Origin: Rhizobium sp. S152
GTDB taxonomy: Bacteria > Pseudomonadota > Alphaproteobacteria > Rhizobiales > Rhizobiaceae
Length of the DNA: 64,000 bases
Direction of reading: 5' to 3'
Assembly (NCBI RefSeq): GCF_030380735.1
Contig: NZ_JAUDRZ010000002.1
Span: 667,809-731,808, forward strand
Shown here one piece after another: positions 1 to 8,721 of the stretch (position 1 is its first letter; each line of letters opens with the position of its first letter). The translations under genes and the position numbers were made by a program. Under the pieces are notes generated by a model. It was not told the DNA's origin. It saw only the letters and a program-made list of their open reading frames with translations, and searched no databases.

Positions 1-651
1 TGGCAGCCGGCGGCCCTCATCACCACCGGCTTCGAACACACTGAGCAGGCGCGCCGCATGCTGGAAGGAAGCCGCGTGCGCGTGGCGGAACTGATGGACA
101 TCGACGACAAGCCTATCGATCTGGCCGTCGGTCTGTCGCATCGTGAGGCCGGCCGCGCCATGGCACGCCATCTTGCCCAGCGCGGTTACAGGAACATCGG
201 CTATGTCGGCCACGACTGGATGGCGGACCGCCGTGCCTATGCGCGCTACCAGGGTTTGAGCGAGGGGCTTGCGGAGGCGGGGCTGTCGCTCGTTTCCGAA
301 TGCCGCACGGAGCAACCGAGTTCGACCCTTGAAGGACGCAAGACGCTCGCCCGGCTTTTGGCCCGCGGCGCGGAGATCGATGCCGTCGCCTTTTCCAATG
401 ACGACATGGCCGTCGGTGGCTTCATGCATTGCCTTGCGGCGGGCATCGCCGTGCCGGACAATCTTGCGCTGATCGGTTTCAACGGTCTTGAGATCGGGCA
501 GGTCCTGCCGAAGCCGCTGACGACGGTTCTGTCGAACCGCTTCGCCATCGGCAAGGCGGCCGTAGACGTTTTGCTCGAGGATCCGAAGCGTCCGCCGGAG
601 ACACGGATCATCGATACCGGATTTTCAATCATCGAGGGCGCAACCGCGTGA
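1..651 (+). CDS. LacI-family transcriptional regulator, 5' end cut
   Basis: The frame is open from base 1, so only the last 216 codons are visible and the DNA-binding helix lies off the left edge. What remains is the periplasmic-binding-protein-like effector domain of the LacI/GalR family: the stretch GRAMARHLAQRGYRNIGYVG followed by a FSNDDMAVGGF segment and an ALIGFNGLEIG segment are typical of it. The gene ends 28 bp before otnK on the same strand, so it probably controls that acid-sugar operon, with a sugar-acid related effector. That role is inferred from position; the fold assignment is firm. Confidence 0.85.
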   Translation, partial: WQPAALITTGFEHTEQARRMLEGSRVRVAELMDIDDKPIDLAVGLSHREAGRAMARHLAQRGYRNIGYVGHDWMADRRAYARYQGLSEGLAEAGLSLVSECRTEQPSSTLEGRKTLARLLARGAEIDAVAFSNDDMAVGGFMHCLAAGIAVPDNLALIGFNGLEIGQVLPKPLTTVLSNRFAIGKAAVDVLLEDPKRPPETRIIDTGFSIIEGATA

Positions 652-679
652 GCGGAGCCCCTGCCTACGGAGAAAAGAC

Positions 680-1945
680 ATGCTGCTTGGCGCAATCGCC
701 GACGATCTGACCGGAGCGACCGATCTGGCGCTGATGCTTTCGCGCGAAGGCATGCGCACCATACAGACGGTCGGTGTCCCACCCAAGGATTTCGACATCG
801 GCGACGCCGATGCCGTCGTCGTCGCATTGAAATCGCGGACGAACCCGGCGGCGGAAGCCGTCGACATGTCGCTTGCGGCGCTCGAATGGCTGAGGGCATC
901 GGGTGCCCGCCAGATCATCTTCAAATATTGCTCGACCTTCGATTCCACCGCGAAGGGCAATATCGGGCCGGTCACGGATGCGCTGGTCGCGGCGCTGGGC
1001 ACGGATCTGACAATCGTCTGCCCGGCCTTCCCGGCAAACCGGCGGACGGTCTATAAAGGCCATCTGTTCGTCGGCGATCAGCTGCTCTCCGACAGCCCGA
1101 TGCGCCATCACCCGCTGACGCCGATGACGGATTCGTCTCTGGTTCGCCTGATGGCGGCCCAGTCTGGGCTGAAGGTCGGCCTTGTGGAGCATGCCACCGT
1201 TGCCCGCGGCGCCGATGCCATCCGCAATGCGTTCGAGGAGGCCAGACAGCGCGGCGAGGGGATCGTGGTCATCGATGCGATCTCGGATCAGGATTTGCGT
1301 GTGATCGGCAAAGCTGTCGCCGATTTCCCGCTGATCACCGGAGGCTCTGGCATCGCGCTTGGCCTGCCGGACAATTTCCGACGCCAGGGCTTACTGCCCG
1401 AAGCCGACACGGGCGGTGCGTTCACGCCACCCTCTGGTCGCGCCGCGATCCTGGCAGGTTCCTGTTCGGAAGCGACGCGCGGGCAGATTCGGCAGGCGAT
1501 CGAGGCCGGGCTGCCGGCGCTCAAGCTCGATCCGATTGCCATTGCCGAGGGCCGTTTGACGGTCGATGAGGCCTTGCAGTGGGCGCTGGCGCAGACGCAG
1601 ACCACGGCTCTGCTCTATTCCAGCGCCGAGCCGCAGGATGTGCTTGCCGCCCAGAAAAGCCTTGGGCAGGAAAAGGCGGGAGAGATCGTCGAGACATTCC
1701 TGGCGATGACGGCGATCGGACTGCGGCAGGGCGGTGTCCGACGTCTGATCGTGGCCGGCGGTGAAACGTCGGGCGCCGTGGTCGGCGCGCTGGCGCCCGC
1801 TGCCTTGTATATCGGCCCCGAGATCGATCCGGGCGTGCCGTGGACGGTGACGCTCGGTGATGAGCAGCCGATGGCTCTTGCCTTGAAATCCGGCAATTTC
1901 GGCGCCCCAGACTTCTTTCTCAAGGCTTGGGAGATGCTGAAATGA
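680..1945 (+). CDS. otnK: 3-oxo-tetronate kinase (four-carbon acid sugar kinase, DUF1537 type)
   Basis: The 421-residue protein begins LLGAIADDLTGATDLA, the substrate-binding start of the four-carbon acid sugar kinase family, and has the family's C-terminal nucleotide-binding motif VAGGETSGAVVGAL near residue 355. OtnK enzymes phosphorylate 3-oxo-tetronate on O4 in the cytoplasm as part of D-threonate or L/D-erythronate catabolism. The start has GGAG seven bases upstream. It overlaps otnC by four bases (ATGA), so the two are translationally coupled. The dehydrogenase and isomerase usually found in the same pathway are not in this window and may lie to the left. Confidence 0.88.
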   Translation: MLLGAIADDLTGATDLALMLSREGMRTIQTVGVPPKDFDIGDADAVVVALKSRTNPAAEAVDMSLAALEWLRASGARQIIFKYCSTFDSTAKGNIGPVTDALVAALGTDLTIVCPAFPANRRTVYKGHLFVGDQLLSDSPMRHHPLTPMTDSSLVRLMAAQSGLKVGLVEHATVARGADAIRNAFEEARQRGEGIVVIDAISDQDLRVIGKAVADFPLITGGSGIALGLPDNFRRQGLLPEADTGGAFTPPSGRAAILAGSCSEATRGQIRQAIEAGLPALKLDPIAIAEGRLTVDEALQWALAQTQTTALLYSSAEPQDVLAAQKSLGQEKAGEIVETFLAMTAIGLRQGGVRRLIVAGGETSGAVVGALAPAALYIGPEIDPGVPWTVTLGDEQPMALALKSGNFGAPDFFLKAWEMLK

Positions 1946-2589
1946 CGGCCGTTCTGTCGGAAGAAACGCGGTTGCGTGACGAGATCGTGGAGGTCGGGCG
2001 CTCGCTGTTCGACCGCTGCTTCACCTTCGGCTCGACCGGCAACATAAGCGCGCGGCTGAGCAATGGCGAGATGCTCATGACGCCGACCAATGCGTCGCTC
2101 GGCGCGCTGGATCCAACCCGCCTGTCCAGATTTTCGGCCGAAGGCGTGCATCTGGATGGAGACAAGCCGACAAAGGAGGCCTTCCTGCATCAATGCATGT
2201 ATTGCGAGCGCGCCAGCGCCGGCGCCGTGGTTCACTTGCATTCCACCAATGCAGTTGCGGTCAGCTTGATCGACGGGCTTGATCCGGACGATCTTCTTCC
2301 GCCGCTCACGGCTTATTATGTGATGCGGGTCGGCAAGCTGCCCATGGCTCCGTATTTTCCGCCGGGGGATGTGGCGCTGGCCGAAGCGGTGAGGGAGCGC
2401 GCGCGCGAAAGCCACGCCGTGCTGCTTGCCAATCACGGCCCAGTGGTTGCCGGAAAATCGCTGCGCGAAGCACAGTACGCGACCGAAGAGCTGGAGGAGA
2501 CGGCGAAGCTGTTTCTCATGCTGCGCGGCGAGAAAATCCGGCCTCTGACCGGACAGCAGCGTGATACGCTGCTGAAAGGGCAGAGCTGA
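1942..2589 (+). CDS. otnC: 3-oxo-tetronate 4-phosphate decarboxylase (class II aldolase family)
   Basis: This 215-residue protein is a class II aldolase/adducin family member. It shows the STGNISAR phosphate-binding motif near residue 33, the metal-binding VHLHSTNAVAVS histidines near residue 93 and a later NHG histidine. Next to otnK the expected reaction is decarboxylation of 3-oxo-tetronate 4-phosphate to dihydroxyacetone phosphate. The start at 1942 overlaps the otnK stop, which decides it over an in-frame ATG 15 bases upstream. Its stop codon sits inside an inverted repeat shared with the convergent gntR gene. Confidence 0.85.
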   Translation: MTAVLSEETRLRDEIVEVGRSLFDRCFTFGSTGNISARLSNGEMLMTPTNASLGALDPTRLSRFSAEGVHLDGDKPTKEAFLHQCMYCERASAGAVVHLHSTNAVAVSLIDGLDPDDLLPPLTAYYVMRVGKLPMAPYFPPGDVALAEAVRERARESHAVLLANHGPVVAGKSLREAQYATEELEETAKLFLMLRGEKIRPLTGQQRDTLLKGQS

Positions 2590-2601
2590 TGATCAGCTCT
2601 G
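2581..2601. terminator. Inverted repeat spanning both convergent stop codons
   Basis: CAGAGCTGAT, one central base, then ATCAGCTCTG forms a perfect 10-bp inverted repeat. It includes the stop codon of otnC on the plus strand and that of the GntR gene on the minus strand, so it can act as a compact bidirectional terminator or end-of-message hairpin. No uridine tract follows on either strand. Confidence 0.5.
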
Positions 2602-3315
2602 CTGCTCGGCGCCATCCGACCGCGTATGGGCGATCAGCGAGAGGTACCGTTCCGCCGCCTTGCTGAATTTCGCCTGCCAGATGACCTGCGCTTCAGCAAG
2701 ATTGCGATCGCGAAGCGCCTCGTAAAGCCTCATGACATAGCGCTCGGCGTCGCCCTTTCGATCGGTGTACTTGACCTTCAGCAGATTGTTGAAGCGACGA
2801 ACATCTCCCGTCAATTCGGAGAAATACCGGATGGTCCGCTGCAGTTCGGTCGCTTCGATGATCGCCTGCTGGAACTCCAGGTCGTTTTGAACAGTTTCCG
2901 TCTGGTTTTCGAGGTCTGCGAACCGTACCGCGTTGCTGGCCAGCTTCTCGAGTTTCTTCAGATCCGTGGCCGACAGACGGCCTTCCTCGGCCAGCAGGTA
3001 ATCGAGGGCGATCTTTCCGAGCGCCATGCGGATATTGTAGACTTCGATGACGCTTGCGGCATCGACATCGCTGACGAGCGCGCCCTTGTTGCGCCTCAAC
3101 TCGACGAACCCTTCGCGCGCCAATAGGCGCAGCGCCTCGCGTACTGGGTGGCGCGACACGTCGAGCATGTCGGTGAGTTGCTGTTCGATCAGCCGGTCGC
3201 CCGGCTTGAACCGTCCGGAAATGATGGCGCGGCGGATCTGCTCGGCGGCAAATTCGGTGCTCTCCATGTTGGTCATGGGCGCGAGCGGTGCGTTCTTCGA
3301 ATTCGACTTTGCCAC
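2593..3315 (-). CDS. GntR/FadR-family transcriptional regulator
   Basis: The 240-residue protein has an N-terminal winged helix (FAAEQIRRAIISGRFKPGDR, then the DMLDVSRHPVREALRLLAREG recognition segment) and an all-helical FCD effector domain with the metal-ligand pattern of FadR-type regulators. The chosen start is GTG with GGGAA about eight bases upstream; an ATG 13 codons in is the alternative. It lies just past the end of the nine-gene row ending in RidA, so it is the best local candidate to bind the paired sites at 10455-10601. That link is inference. Confidence 0.85.
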   Translation of the reverse strand: MAKSNSKNAPLAPMTNMESTEFAAEQIRRAIISGRFKPGDRLIEQQLTDMLDVSRHPVREALRLLAREGFVELRRNKGALVSDVDAASVIEVYNIRMALGKIALDYLLAEEGRLSATDLKKLEKLASNAVRFADLENQTETVQNDLEFQQAIIEATELQRTIRYFSELTGDVRRFNNLLKVKYTDRKGDAERYVMRLYEALRDRNLAEAQVIWQAKFSKAAERYLSLIAHTRSDGAEQQS

Positions 3316-3424
3316 TATGTTTTCCCGTCAATGAAATGTGAGCCACGCCGCCCACATGGCAAGCAAGGGCATATCAGGCCGTCGAAGAGCCGATTCTTTC
3401 CATCGATATTTCTTGATGGCCTGA

Positions 3425-3453
3425 CGATCGTCCCTTTACATCAGGGACGATCG
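3425..3453 (-). terminator. Strong hairpin after the RidA gene
   Basis: CGATCGTCCCT, a seven-base loop and AGGGACGATCG form a perfect 11-bp stem 26 bases beyond the RidA stop. There is no uridine run after it, so it may be a terminator, an mRNA-stabilising end, or an operator for the GntR gene that begins 110 bases further on. Confidence 0.5.
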
Positions 3454-3479
3454 ATTGTCGATGATATGCAATCCTTCCG

Positions 3480-3905
3480 CTACAGCGAAATCGAGATCCG
3501 CTTCTCTGGAAGCGCGCTTGCGCCGCGAAACGCGGTGATTTCGATCTCGAACAGATATTCCGGACCGCCGAGCGGACCGCAGCTCACGCAGCTTGCAGGA
3601 TTGATGCCGCGAAACTTCTCGCCCATGTAGGCCATGACATCAGGGACGTCGGCCTGATTGGGAATGAAGATCCGCCGGCGCACGACATCGGCTAGCGATG
3701 CGCCGACCGAGGCAAGCGCGCCCTCGACGTTCTTCATGGCCTGCTCGGCCTGGCCGACGGCGGTGTCGGGCATGGCGCGGGTCCTGTAGTCACGGCCAGC
3801 GGTCAGCGACATGAAGATCCAGTCGCCAACCGCGACGATGCGCGAATACCCTTCCTTCTCTTCAAGAATGCTGCCGGATGCTACTTTTACGATTTCGGTG
3901 GTCAA
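3480..3905 (-). CDS. RidA family (YjgF/UK114) protein
   Basis: The 141-residue protein has the RidA fold signature: VAVGDWIFMSLTAGRDY in the N-terminal half and a conserved C-terminal FEIEITAF segment. RidA proteins hydrolyse reactive enamine/imine intermediates in the cytoplasm, and several homologues act in catabolic operons for nitrogen compounds. I choose a TTG start because AAGGA lies seven bases upstream and no ATG is better placed. It is the last gene of a minus-strand row with an SDR dehydrogenase, an amino-acid-type transporter and a flavin monooxygenase, which hints that the pathway passes through an imine. The exact substrate is unknown. Confidence 0.82.
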   Translation of the reverse strand: MTTEIVKVASGSILEEKEGYSRIVAVGDWIFMSLTAGRDYRTRAMPDTAVGQAEQAMKNVEGALASVGASLADVVRRRIFIPNQADVPDVMAYMGEKFRGINPASCVSCGPLGGPEYLFEIEITAFRGASALPEKRISISL

Positions 3906-3955
3906 TGTTCATTCCTTCATGACGTTCGGTGGCGCCGCCGGCTGGAAGCCGGCGA

Positions 3956-4717
3956 TCACATGTATACGCCGCCGTCTATATTGACGGTCTGGCCGGTGAT
4001 CATGCCGCCCGCGAAGCCCAGATAGATGATCAGTTCGGCAACGTCGTAAGGCGTGCAGAGCTTTTTCAGCGGCGTCGAGGCAATGGTGTTGGTGCGGCGC
4101 TCGTCCGACCATTCAATGGCCCAGGAGCTGTCGACCGAACCGGGGGCGACCGCGTTGACGCGGACCTCCGGCGCCAGCGACTTGGCGAGGTTCTTGGTGA
4201 GGTTGATGACGGCTGCCTTCGAGCCGCTATAGACGAGCGTGCTGGCGACGGCGCCGAGACCTGCGATCGAGGCCGTGTTGACGATGGCGCCTTTGCTGGC
4301 CTTCAGCGCGCCGGCGGCCGCCTTTGAGCAACGCCATACGCTCATCAGGTTGACGTTGAGGAGGTTCGCCCAGAGCTCTTCGCTGATGCTGTCCAGATCG
4401 GTGATCGGGATCGGCGTCTTCACACCTGGGGTGCCGGCATTGTTGACCAGAAGGTCGAGGTGGCCGAGATCGGCGATTGCCTTCTTCACCATCGCTTCAG
4501 CGGCTGCGGCATCGCCGACATCGCCCGGTGCCGCGACGGCGTCGAAACCTTCCTTGCGGAGGGCTTCGACCGCCGCCGGGCCACGCGGGTCGTCCGGGAG
4601 GAAGTTGATGGCGACCTTGCCGCCGCTCTGGCAGATGATGCGGGCCGCCTCGAGGCCAATGCCCGAACCGGCGCCCGTGACCAGCGCGGTGCGACCCTTC
4701 AGATCAAATGAGATCAC
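3956..4717 (-). CDS. SDR-family NAD(P)-dependent oxidoreductase
   Basis: A 253-residue classical short-chain dehydrogenase. The cofactor motif TGAGSGIG is at residues 15-22, NNAG near 92, and the catalytic YSGSK near 164 with the preceding serine in TASIAG. The start is GTG with AAGGAG nine bases upstream. The gene lies between the transporter ATPase (39 bp upstream) and RidA (50 bp downstream), so it should oxidise or reduce an intermediate of the same pathway. The substrate cannot be read from the sequence. Confidence 0.85.
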   Translation of the reverse strand: MISFDLKGRTALVTGAGSGIGLEAARIICQSGGKVAINFLPDDPRGPAAVEALRKEGFDAVAAPGDVGDAAAAEAMVKKAIADLGHLDLLVNNAGTPGVKTPIPITDLDSISEELWANLLNVNLMSVWRCSKAAAGALKASKGAIVNTASIAGLGAVASTLVYSGSKAAVINLTKNLAKSLAPEVRVNAVAPGSVDSSWAIEWSDERRTNTIASTPLKKLCTPYDVAELIIYLGFAGGMITGQTVNIDGGVYM

Positions 4718-4756
4718 TGTTTCTTACTCCTTCAATGATACGTATCGGACGCCGGC

Positions 4757-5512
4757 TCAGGCCGCCGACGTCTGGTTTGAGACGGCAGGGCGCCGTTCCC
4801 GTCGCAGGAACTTCTGCGTCTGCTCCTTGCGTGGATTGTTGATGACCTCTTCGGCCGTACCGATCTCGCAGACCTCGCCCTGATGTAGGAAGGCAACGCG
4901 GTCGGCGGATTCGCGGACGAAATTGATGTCGTGGGTGACGACGACCATGGTCATGCCCTCGCTCTTGAGAAGGCGCATCGTCTCCAGCACCTCTCCCACG
5001 AGTTCGGGGTCGAGCGCCGAGGTCACTTCGTCGAACAGCATGTATGCCGGCTCCATTGCCAGGGCGCGGGCGATGGCGAGACGCTGCTGCTGGCCGCCTG
5101 ACAATTGTGAGGGCAGGGCATCCGCCTTGTTGCCGAGGCCGACGTGGTCGAGATGCTTTTGGGCAAGCTTGCGCGCCTCCGAGCGGCTCTTCTTCAGAAC
5201 GACGCGGGGTGCAAGGGCGACGTTTTCGATCGCCGTCAGATGCGGAAAGGCATTGTACTGTTGGAAGACGATCCCGAGCTTCCGGCGCAAATCGTTGATG
5301 TTGGTCTTGGGATCGTGGACGCTGATGCCATCAACGATGATCTCGCCGCCCTGGATCGGCTCCAGGCCGTTGATGCATTGCAGGAGCGTCGACTTTCCGG
5401 AGCCGCTGGCGCCGATCAGGCAGAGTAGTTCACCCTTGTTGACGTCGAGATTGATGCTATTGATGACGGCCAGCGGTCCGAAGGACTTCTTGACATTGCG
5501 GATCTCAATCAT
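4757..5512 (-). CDS. Amino-acid-type ABC transporter ATP-binding protein
   Basis: The 251-residue protein has all ATPase motifs: Walker A GASGSGKST near residue 35, signature LSGGQQQR near 137, and a Walker B ending FDEVTSALDPE. It resembles GlnQ/HisP of the polar amino acid uptake (PAAT) family and energises the two permeases encoded just upstream, overlapping the nearer one by four bases. Walker B is followed by DEV instead of the common DEP, a mild deviation. Confidence 0.9.
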   Translation of the reverse strand: MIEIRNVKKSFGPLAVINSINLDVNKGELLCLIGASGSGKSTLLQCINGLEPIQGGEIIVDGISVHDPKTNINDLRRKLGIVFQQYNAFPHLTAIENVALAPRVVLKKSRSEARKLAQKHLDHVGLGNKADALPSQLSGGQQQRLAIARALAMEPAYMLFDEVTSALDPELVGEVLETMRLLKSEGMTMVVVTHDINFVRESADRVAFLHQGEVCEIGTAEEVINNPRKEQTQKFLRRERRPAVSNQTSAA

Positions 5513-6165
5513 ACGAGAACCTTTCTTTCGAGATAGCGGCTGTAGCGCGAGACGGGATAGCAGATGACGAAATAGAAGAGCCCGATGCCGAACAGCAGCA
5601 GCCAGGTCTCATGGGTGCGCGTCATCAGGTTCTGCGCGTTTCGGGTGAACTCGACATAGCCGATCACGCCGGCAAGCGAGCTGTCCTTGATCAGGCTGAG
5701 CACGAGACCGATCCACGAGGTCAGCCCGGCGCGGTAGGCGAGCGGCATCGAGATATGGATGAACTCCTGCGGATAGGTCATGCCGAGCGAACGGGCGCTG
5801 CGGCGGAACTGGCCCGGCACGGCGAGGAACGCCGAACGGGCGACTTCGGCGGTGACCGCCGCCATCCAGGCGCTGAGCGCCAGCGCGCCGAACCAGAAGG
5901 GAGAGGTGCCGAATCCGGCCATGGCGAGAAAGCTGTTCATCAGGATCAGCTGGATGACCATCGGCACGGAGCGCAGGATATCGATCAACGGCGAGGTGAC
6001 GAACCGGGCAGTGCGGGAAACCGAGCGTAGCCAGCCGACGAAAATGCCGAGAACAGTGCCTATCAGCGTGGCGCAGGCCGCCAGCCGGATCGTGTTCCAG
6101 GCTCCCATCAGGATAAAGTAGCTGTCCGACCATTGAAGACCTTGATGTGCAAGCTGGAATTGCAT
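5509..6165 (-). CDS. Amino-acid-type ABC transporter permease (GlnP/HisM family)
   Basis: A 218-residue inner-membrane permease with about five hydrophobic segments and the EAA-like loop RSARSLGMTYPQEFIHISMP that contacts the ATPase. The N-terminal motif (SYFILMGAWNTIRLA) is typical of the PAAT family. It starts one base after the stop of the preceding permease gene, consistent with translational coupling. The pair probably forms a heterodimeric channel for a polar, possibly nitrogen-containing compound. Confidence 0.9.
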   Translation of the reverse strand: MQFQLAHQGLQWSDSYFILMGAWNTIRLAACATLIGTVLGIFVGWLRSVSRTARFVTSPLIDILRSVPMVIQLILMNSFLAMAGFGTSPFWFGALALSAWMAAVTAEVARSAFLAVPGQFRRSARSLGMTYPQEFIHISMPLAYRAGLTSWIGLVLSLIKDSSLAGVIGYVEFTRNAQNLMTRTHETWLLLFGIGLFYFVICYPVSRYSRYLERKVLV

Positions 6166-6166
6166 G

Positions 6167-6829
6167 TTAACTCCTGTACATCAGACGGAACACGAGCTGG
6201 GCGGAAAGCTGAACCGCCTTTGCCATCGCGTAGTAGATTGCGGCCGTGACGATGAAGAATTCGAAGGTCCGGAACGACACGGACTGTGCGTACTGGGCAG
6301 CACCGGCCAGTTCCTTGAGGCCAACGAGCATCCCGAGCGACGTGTTGAGCATGCCCCAGATCGCCTGCGTCACATAGGCGAAGAAGATGATCTTGAACAT
6401 CTGCGGGAAGACGATGTGGATGAACCCCTGAAAGGTCGTCATCCCGAGAGAACGTGCTCCCGACATCTGCTGGCGGGGCACGGCATTCAGGCCGCCGCGA
6501 AAGATCTCGGCGAGATAGCCGGCATTGTTGAAGGAGATCGCCGCAAGAACGGATATATAGCTCGAGATATTGATGCCGAGTGCGCCCAGTCCGAAGTAGA
6601 TCATGTAGACCTGAAAGAGGACGGGCGTGTTTCGAGACAGCTCGACCCAGGCCGTCGAGACGCGGTAGCCCCAGCCGGATCCGCCTTGGCGGGCAACCGC
6701 CATCGGCAAGGCGATCAACGTGCCGATGATCAGGGACAGGACGGTGATCTGCAGGCTTACCCATGCTCCGGCAAGAAGCTGGGGAAGGGCACTCCATACG
6801 ATCGACCAGTAGAATTGATAGCCAAACAT
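6167..6829 (-). CDS. Amino-acid-type ABC transporter permease (GlnP/HisQ family)
   Basis: A 220-residue membrane protein and partner of the next permease. It has the same topology and an EAA-like loop (SGARSLGMTTFQGFIHIVFP) around residue 125. It starts 59 bp after the first binding-protein gene stops. A strong stem-loop lies in that gap and may limit permease expression relative to the binding protein. Confidence 0.9.
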   Translation of the reverse strand: MFGYQFYWSIVWSALPQLLAGAWVSLQITVLSLIIGTLIALPMAVARQGGSGWGYRVSTAWVELSRNTPVLFQVYMIYFGLGALGINISSYISVLAAISFNNAGYLAEIFRGGLNAVPRQQMSGARSLGMTTFQGFIHIVFPQMFKIIFFAYVTQAIWGMLNTSLGMLVGLKELAGAAQYAQSVSFRTFEFFIVTAAIYYAMAKAVQLSAQLVFRLMYRS

Positions 6830-6848
6830 TGCGCTGTTCCAATGCTCT

Positions 6849-6873
6849 CCCGGTCTTGTATCACAAGACCGGG
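6849..6873 (-). terminator. Stem-loop between binding-protein and permease genes
   Basis: CCCGGTCTTG, a five-base loop and CAAGACCGGG form a perfect 10-bp stem. It lies between a highly expressed type of gene (binding protein) and the permeases, a common place for partial terminators or 3'-protecting hairpins that set subunit ratios. It lacks a uridine tract. Confidence 0.5.
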
Positions 6874-6888
6874 ATCTCTTTAAAAGCT

Positions 6889-7716
6889 TCAGTAGTCAAC
6901 GCCGTTGATGGCGAGCGCGGGAACGGGTCCGTCACCGAAGTAGGTCTTGTAGACTTCCGCGAAGCGGCCGCTTGTGACCTGCTGCCAGACGAACTGCTTG
7001 GTCCAGTTCAGGAACTGCTGGTCATCGCGCTTGACGGCTATGGCGACGGTGTCGGAAAGCGGCGCCGCGCCGGCGAGCGTGAATTCTGGAAACTGGCCGC
7101 TCTGCGACAGGGCATTGAAGACGCCCATGGCGACGAGGATCGAATCGACCTTGCCCTGCTGCAGGGCAAGATAGGATTCGGCGTCGCTCGCATAGCCGGT
7201 GTAAGTACTGCCTGCGGCAGCCCAGCCACCTTCCATTTCCTTGTTGATCAGCTGCTCCTGTGTGCTCCCGTTGACGCCGCCGAGCTTCTTGCCCTTGAGG
7301 TCGGCATAGGACTTGATGCCCGTATCGGCGCGGGTGATGACGCCCATGGTGAAGTTCATGTAGGGCTGGGTAAAGGCGACCGTCAGCGCGCGCTGCGGCG
7401 TGGGCGTCGTCGAGGCGATCAGGACGTCGATGCGATTGGAAACAAGTGCGGGAATGCGGTCCGGAGACGGCGTTTCGACAACCTCGGCTTCGGCGCCGAG
7501 GATCTTGGCCATGTCCTTGCAATAGGTTACGTCAAGCCCGTCAGGCTCGTTGGCGGCATTACGGAAGCCGGATGGCGGGTTGTCCATCATCACGCCGCAG
7601 CGCAGCTTCTTGCTGCCGATGACGCGGTCGAGTGTCGATTCCGCAAAGGCCATGTTGGATGCGAGCACGCCGAAGGCGGTCGCCAGTATCGTGATGGTGA
7701 GTTTCGATGTGTGCAT
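6889..7716 (-). CDS. ABC transporter periplasmic substrate-binding protein, copy 1
   Basis: A 275-residue solute-binding protein of the PAAT family with a Sec signal (MHTSKLTITILATAFGVLAS, cleavage after AFA). The mature part shows LRCGVMMDNPPSGFR and the hinge motif ALVSNRIDVLIASTTPTPQR. The ATG at 7716 is chosen because it begins the signal peptide and has AAGGGGA upstream. It is a close paralogue of the next gene upstream: both share the LRCG-MxDxPPSGFRNAxNEPDG block and the RDDQQFLNW block near the C terminus. The ligand is unknown. Confidence 0.88.
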   Translation of the reverse strand: MHTSKLTITILATAFGVLASNMAFAESTLDRVIGSKKLRCGVMMDNPPSGFRNAANEPDGLDVTYCKDMAKILGAEAEVVETPSPDRIPALVSNRIDVLIASTTPTPQRALTVAFTQPYMNFTMGVITRADTGIKSYADLKGKKLGGVNGSTQEQLINKEMEGGWAAAGSTYTGYASDAESYLALQQGKVDSILVAMGVFNALSQSGQFPEFTLAGAAPLSDTVAIAVKRDDQQFLNWTKQFVWQQVTSGRFAEVYKTYFGDGPVPALAINGVDY

Positions 7717-7785
7717 GCCAGTTCCCCTTGTTTTTTTGGCTTTGCATCGAGCGGGATCTTCCCGTCTCGTTCGGCTGTTCCGACC

Positions 7786-7808
7786 CCCGCGCCGATATCT
7801 CGCGCGGG
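7786..7808 (-). terminator. Stem-loop between the two binding-protein genes
   Basis: CCCGCGC, nine bases and GCGCGGG make a 7-bp GC-rich stem in the 130-bp gap between the tandem binding-protein genes. It is a candidate intercistronic attenuator or stabiliser. No uridine tract is present. Confidence 0.35.
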
Positions 7809-7846
7809 AGCCGGATGCTTGAACAGTTTGATCCGGCAGGGCGCGA

Positions 7847-8677
7847 TCAGAAGTTGACGCCTTCGGCATTCAGCGTTGGGACGGGAGAGTCGCCGAAGAA
7901 TGTCTTGTAGACCTCGTCGAAGCGGCCGCTGACCTTCTGCTGCCAGACGAAGAGCTTCGCCCAGTTCAGGAACTGCTGGTCGTCGCGTTTGACTGCGATG
8001 CTGACCATGTCGTTGTTGGGAGCGAGGCCGGCCGAGACGAATTCCGGGAACTGTCCGCTTCCGGCAAGCGTGTTGAAGACCGCGGTTGCCTGCAGGATGG
8101 CGTCGACCTTGCCCTGCTGCAGCGCCATGAAGGCTTCGGTGTCGCTCGAAAAGCCGGTATAGGTCGCGCCGGTGTCCTTCCAGCCCTTCTCGACCTGCGC
8201 ATTCAAGAGCTGTTCTGTCGTCGTGCCGATGACGCCGCCGAGCTTTGCGCTCTTCAGGTCGTCCCAGCTCTTCACACTGGTCTTCTTCGTGGTGATGACG
8301 GTCGTCGTGTAGTTCATGTAGGGCTGTGTGAAGGCGACGGTCATAGCGCGTGCGGGCGTCGGCGTCGTCGAGGCGATCAGAACGTCGATGCGGTTGGAAA
8401 CCAGCGCGGGGATACGATCGGGCGCCGGTGTTTCGACGATCTCCGGCTCTGCGCCCAAGGCCTTCGCCATGTCCTTGCAGTAGGCCACATCGAAACCATC
8501 AGGTTCGTTCGAGGCATTGCGGAAGCCCGATGGCGGAGAGTCCAGCATGATGCCGCAACGCAGCTTCTTGGCCTGTACGACCGTGTCGAGCGTCGAGGCC
8601 GACTGAGCATGAGCCTGGCCGGCTACGGCTGCGCACAGGATCGTGCCGGCAAGCATAAGCGTCTTGGTATTTCGCAT
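7847..8677 (-). CDS. ABC transporter periplasmic substrate-binding protein, copy 2
   Basis: A 276-residue solute-binding protein with a Sec signal ending QAHAQ. It matches copy 1 over nearly its whole length, differing mostly in the central lobe (for example TTTVITTKKTSVKSW where copy 1 has TMGVITRADTGIKSY). Two binding proteins for a single permease/ATPase set suggests two related ligands, or a recent duplication that has diverged in specificity. The gap of 85 bp to the upstream monooxygenase gene holds a hairpin. Confidence 0.88.
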   Translation of the reverse strand: MRNTKTLMLAGTILCAAVAGQAHAQSASTLDTVVQAKKLRCGIMLDSPPSGFRNASNEPDGFDVAYCKDMAKALGAEPEIVETPAPDRIPALVSNRIDVLIASTTPTPARAMTVAFTQPYMNYTTTVITTKKTSVKSWDDLKSAKLGGVIGTTTEQLLNAQVEKGWKDTGATYTGFSSDTEAFMALQQGKVDAILQATAVFNTLAGSGQFPEFVSAGLAPNNDMVSIAVKRDDQQFLNWAKLFVWQQKVSGRFDEVYKTFFGDSPVPTLNAEGVNF

Positions 8678-8721
8678 TTCATTCCCCTTCTTGTTCGATG
8701 CGGTGTGACTTTCATGTGTGA

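Noticed and set aside
6763..7857. Plus-strand frame of 364 codons opposite the first binding-protein gene
   Set aside because: The minus strand encodes a clear secreted binding protein there; the plus frame shows no domain.
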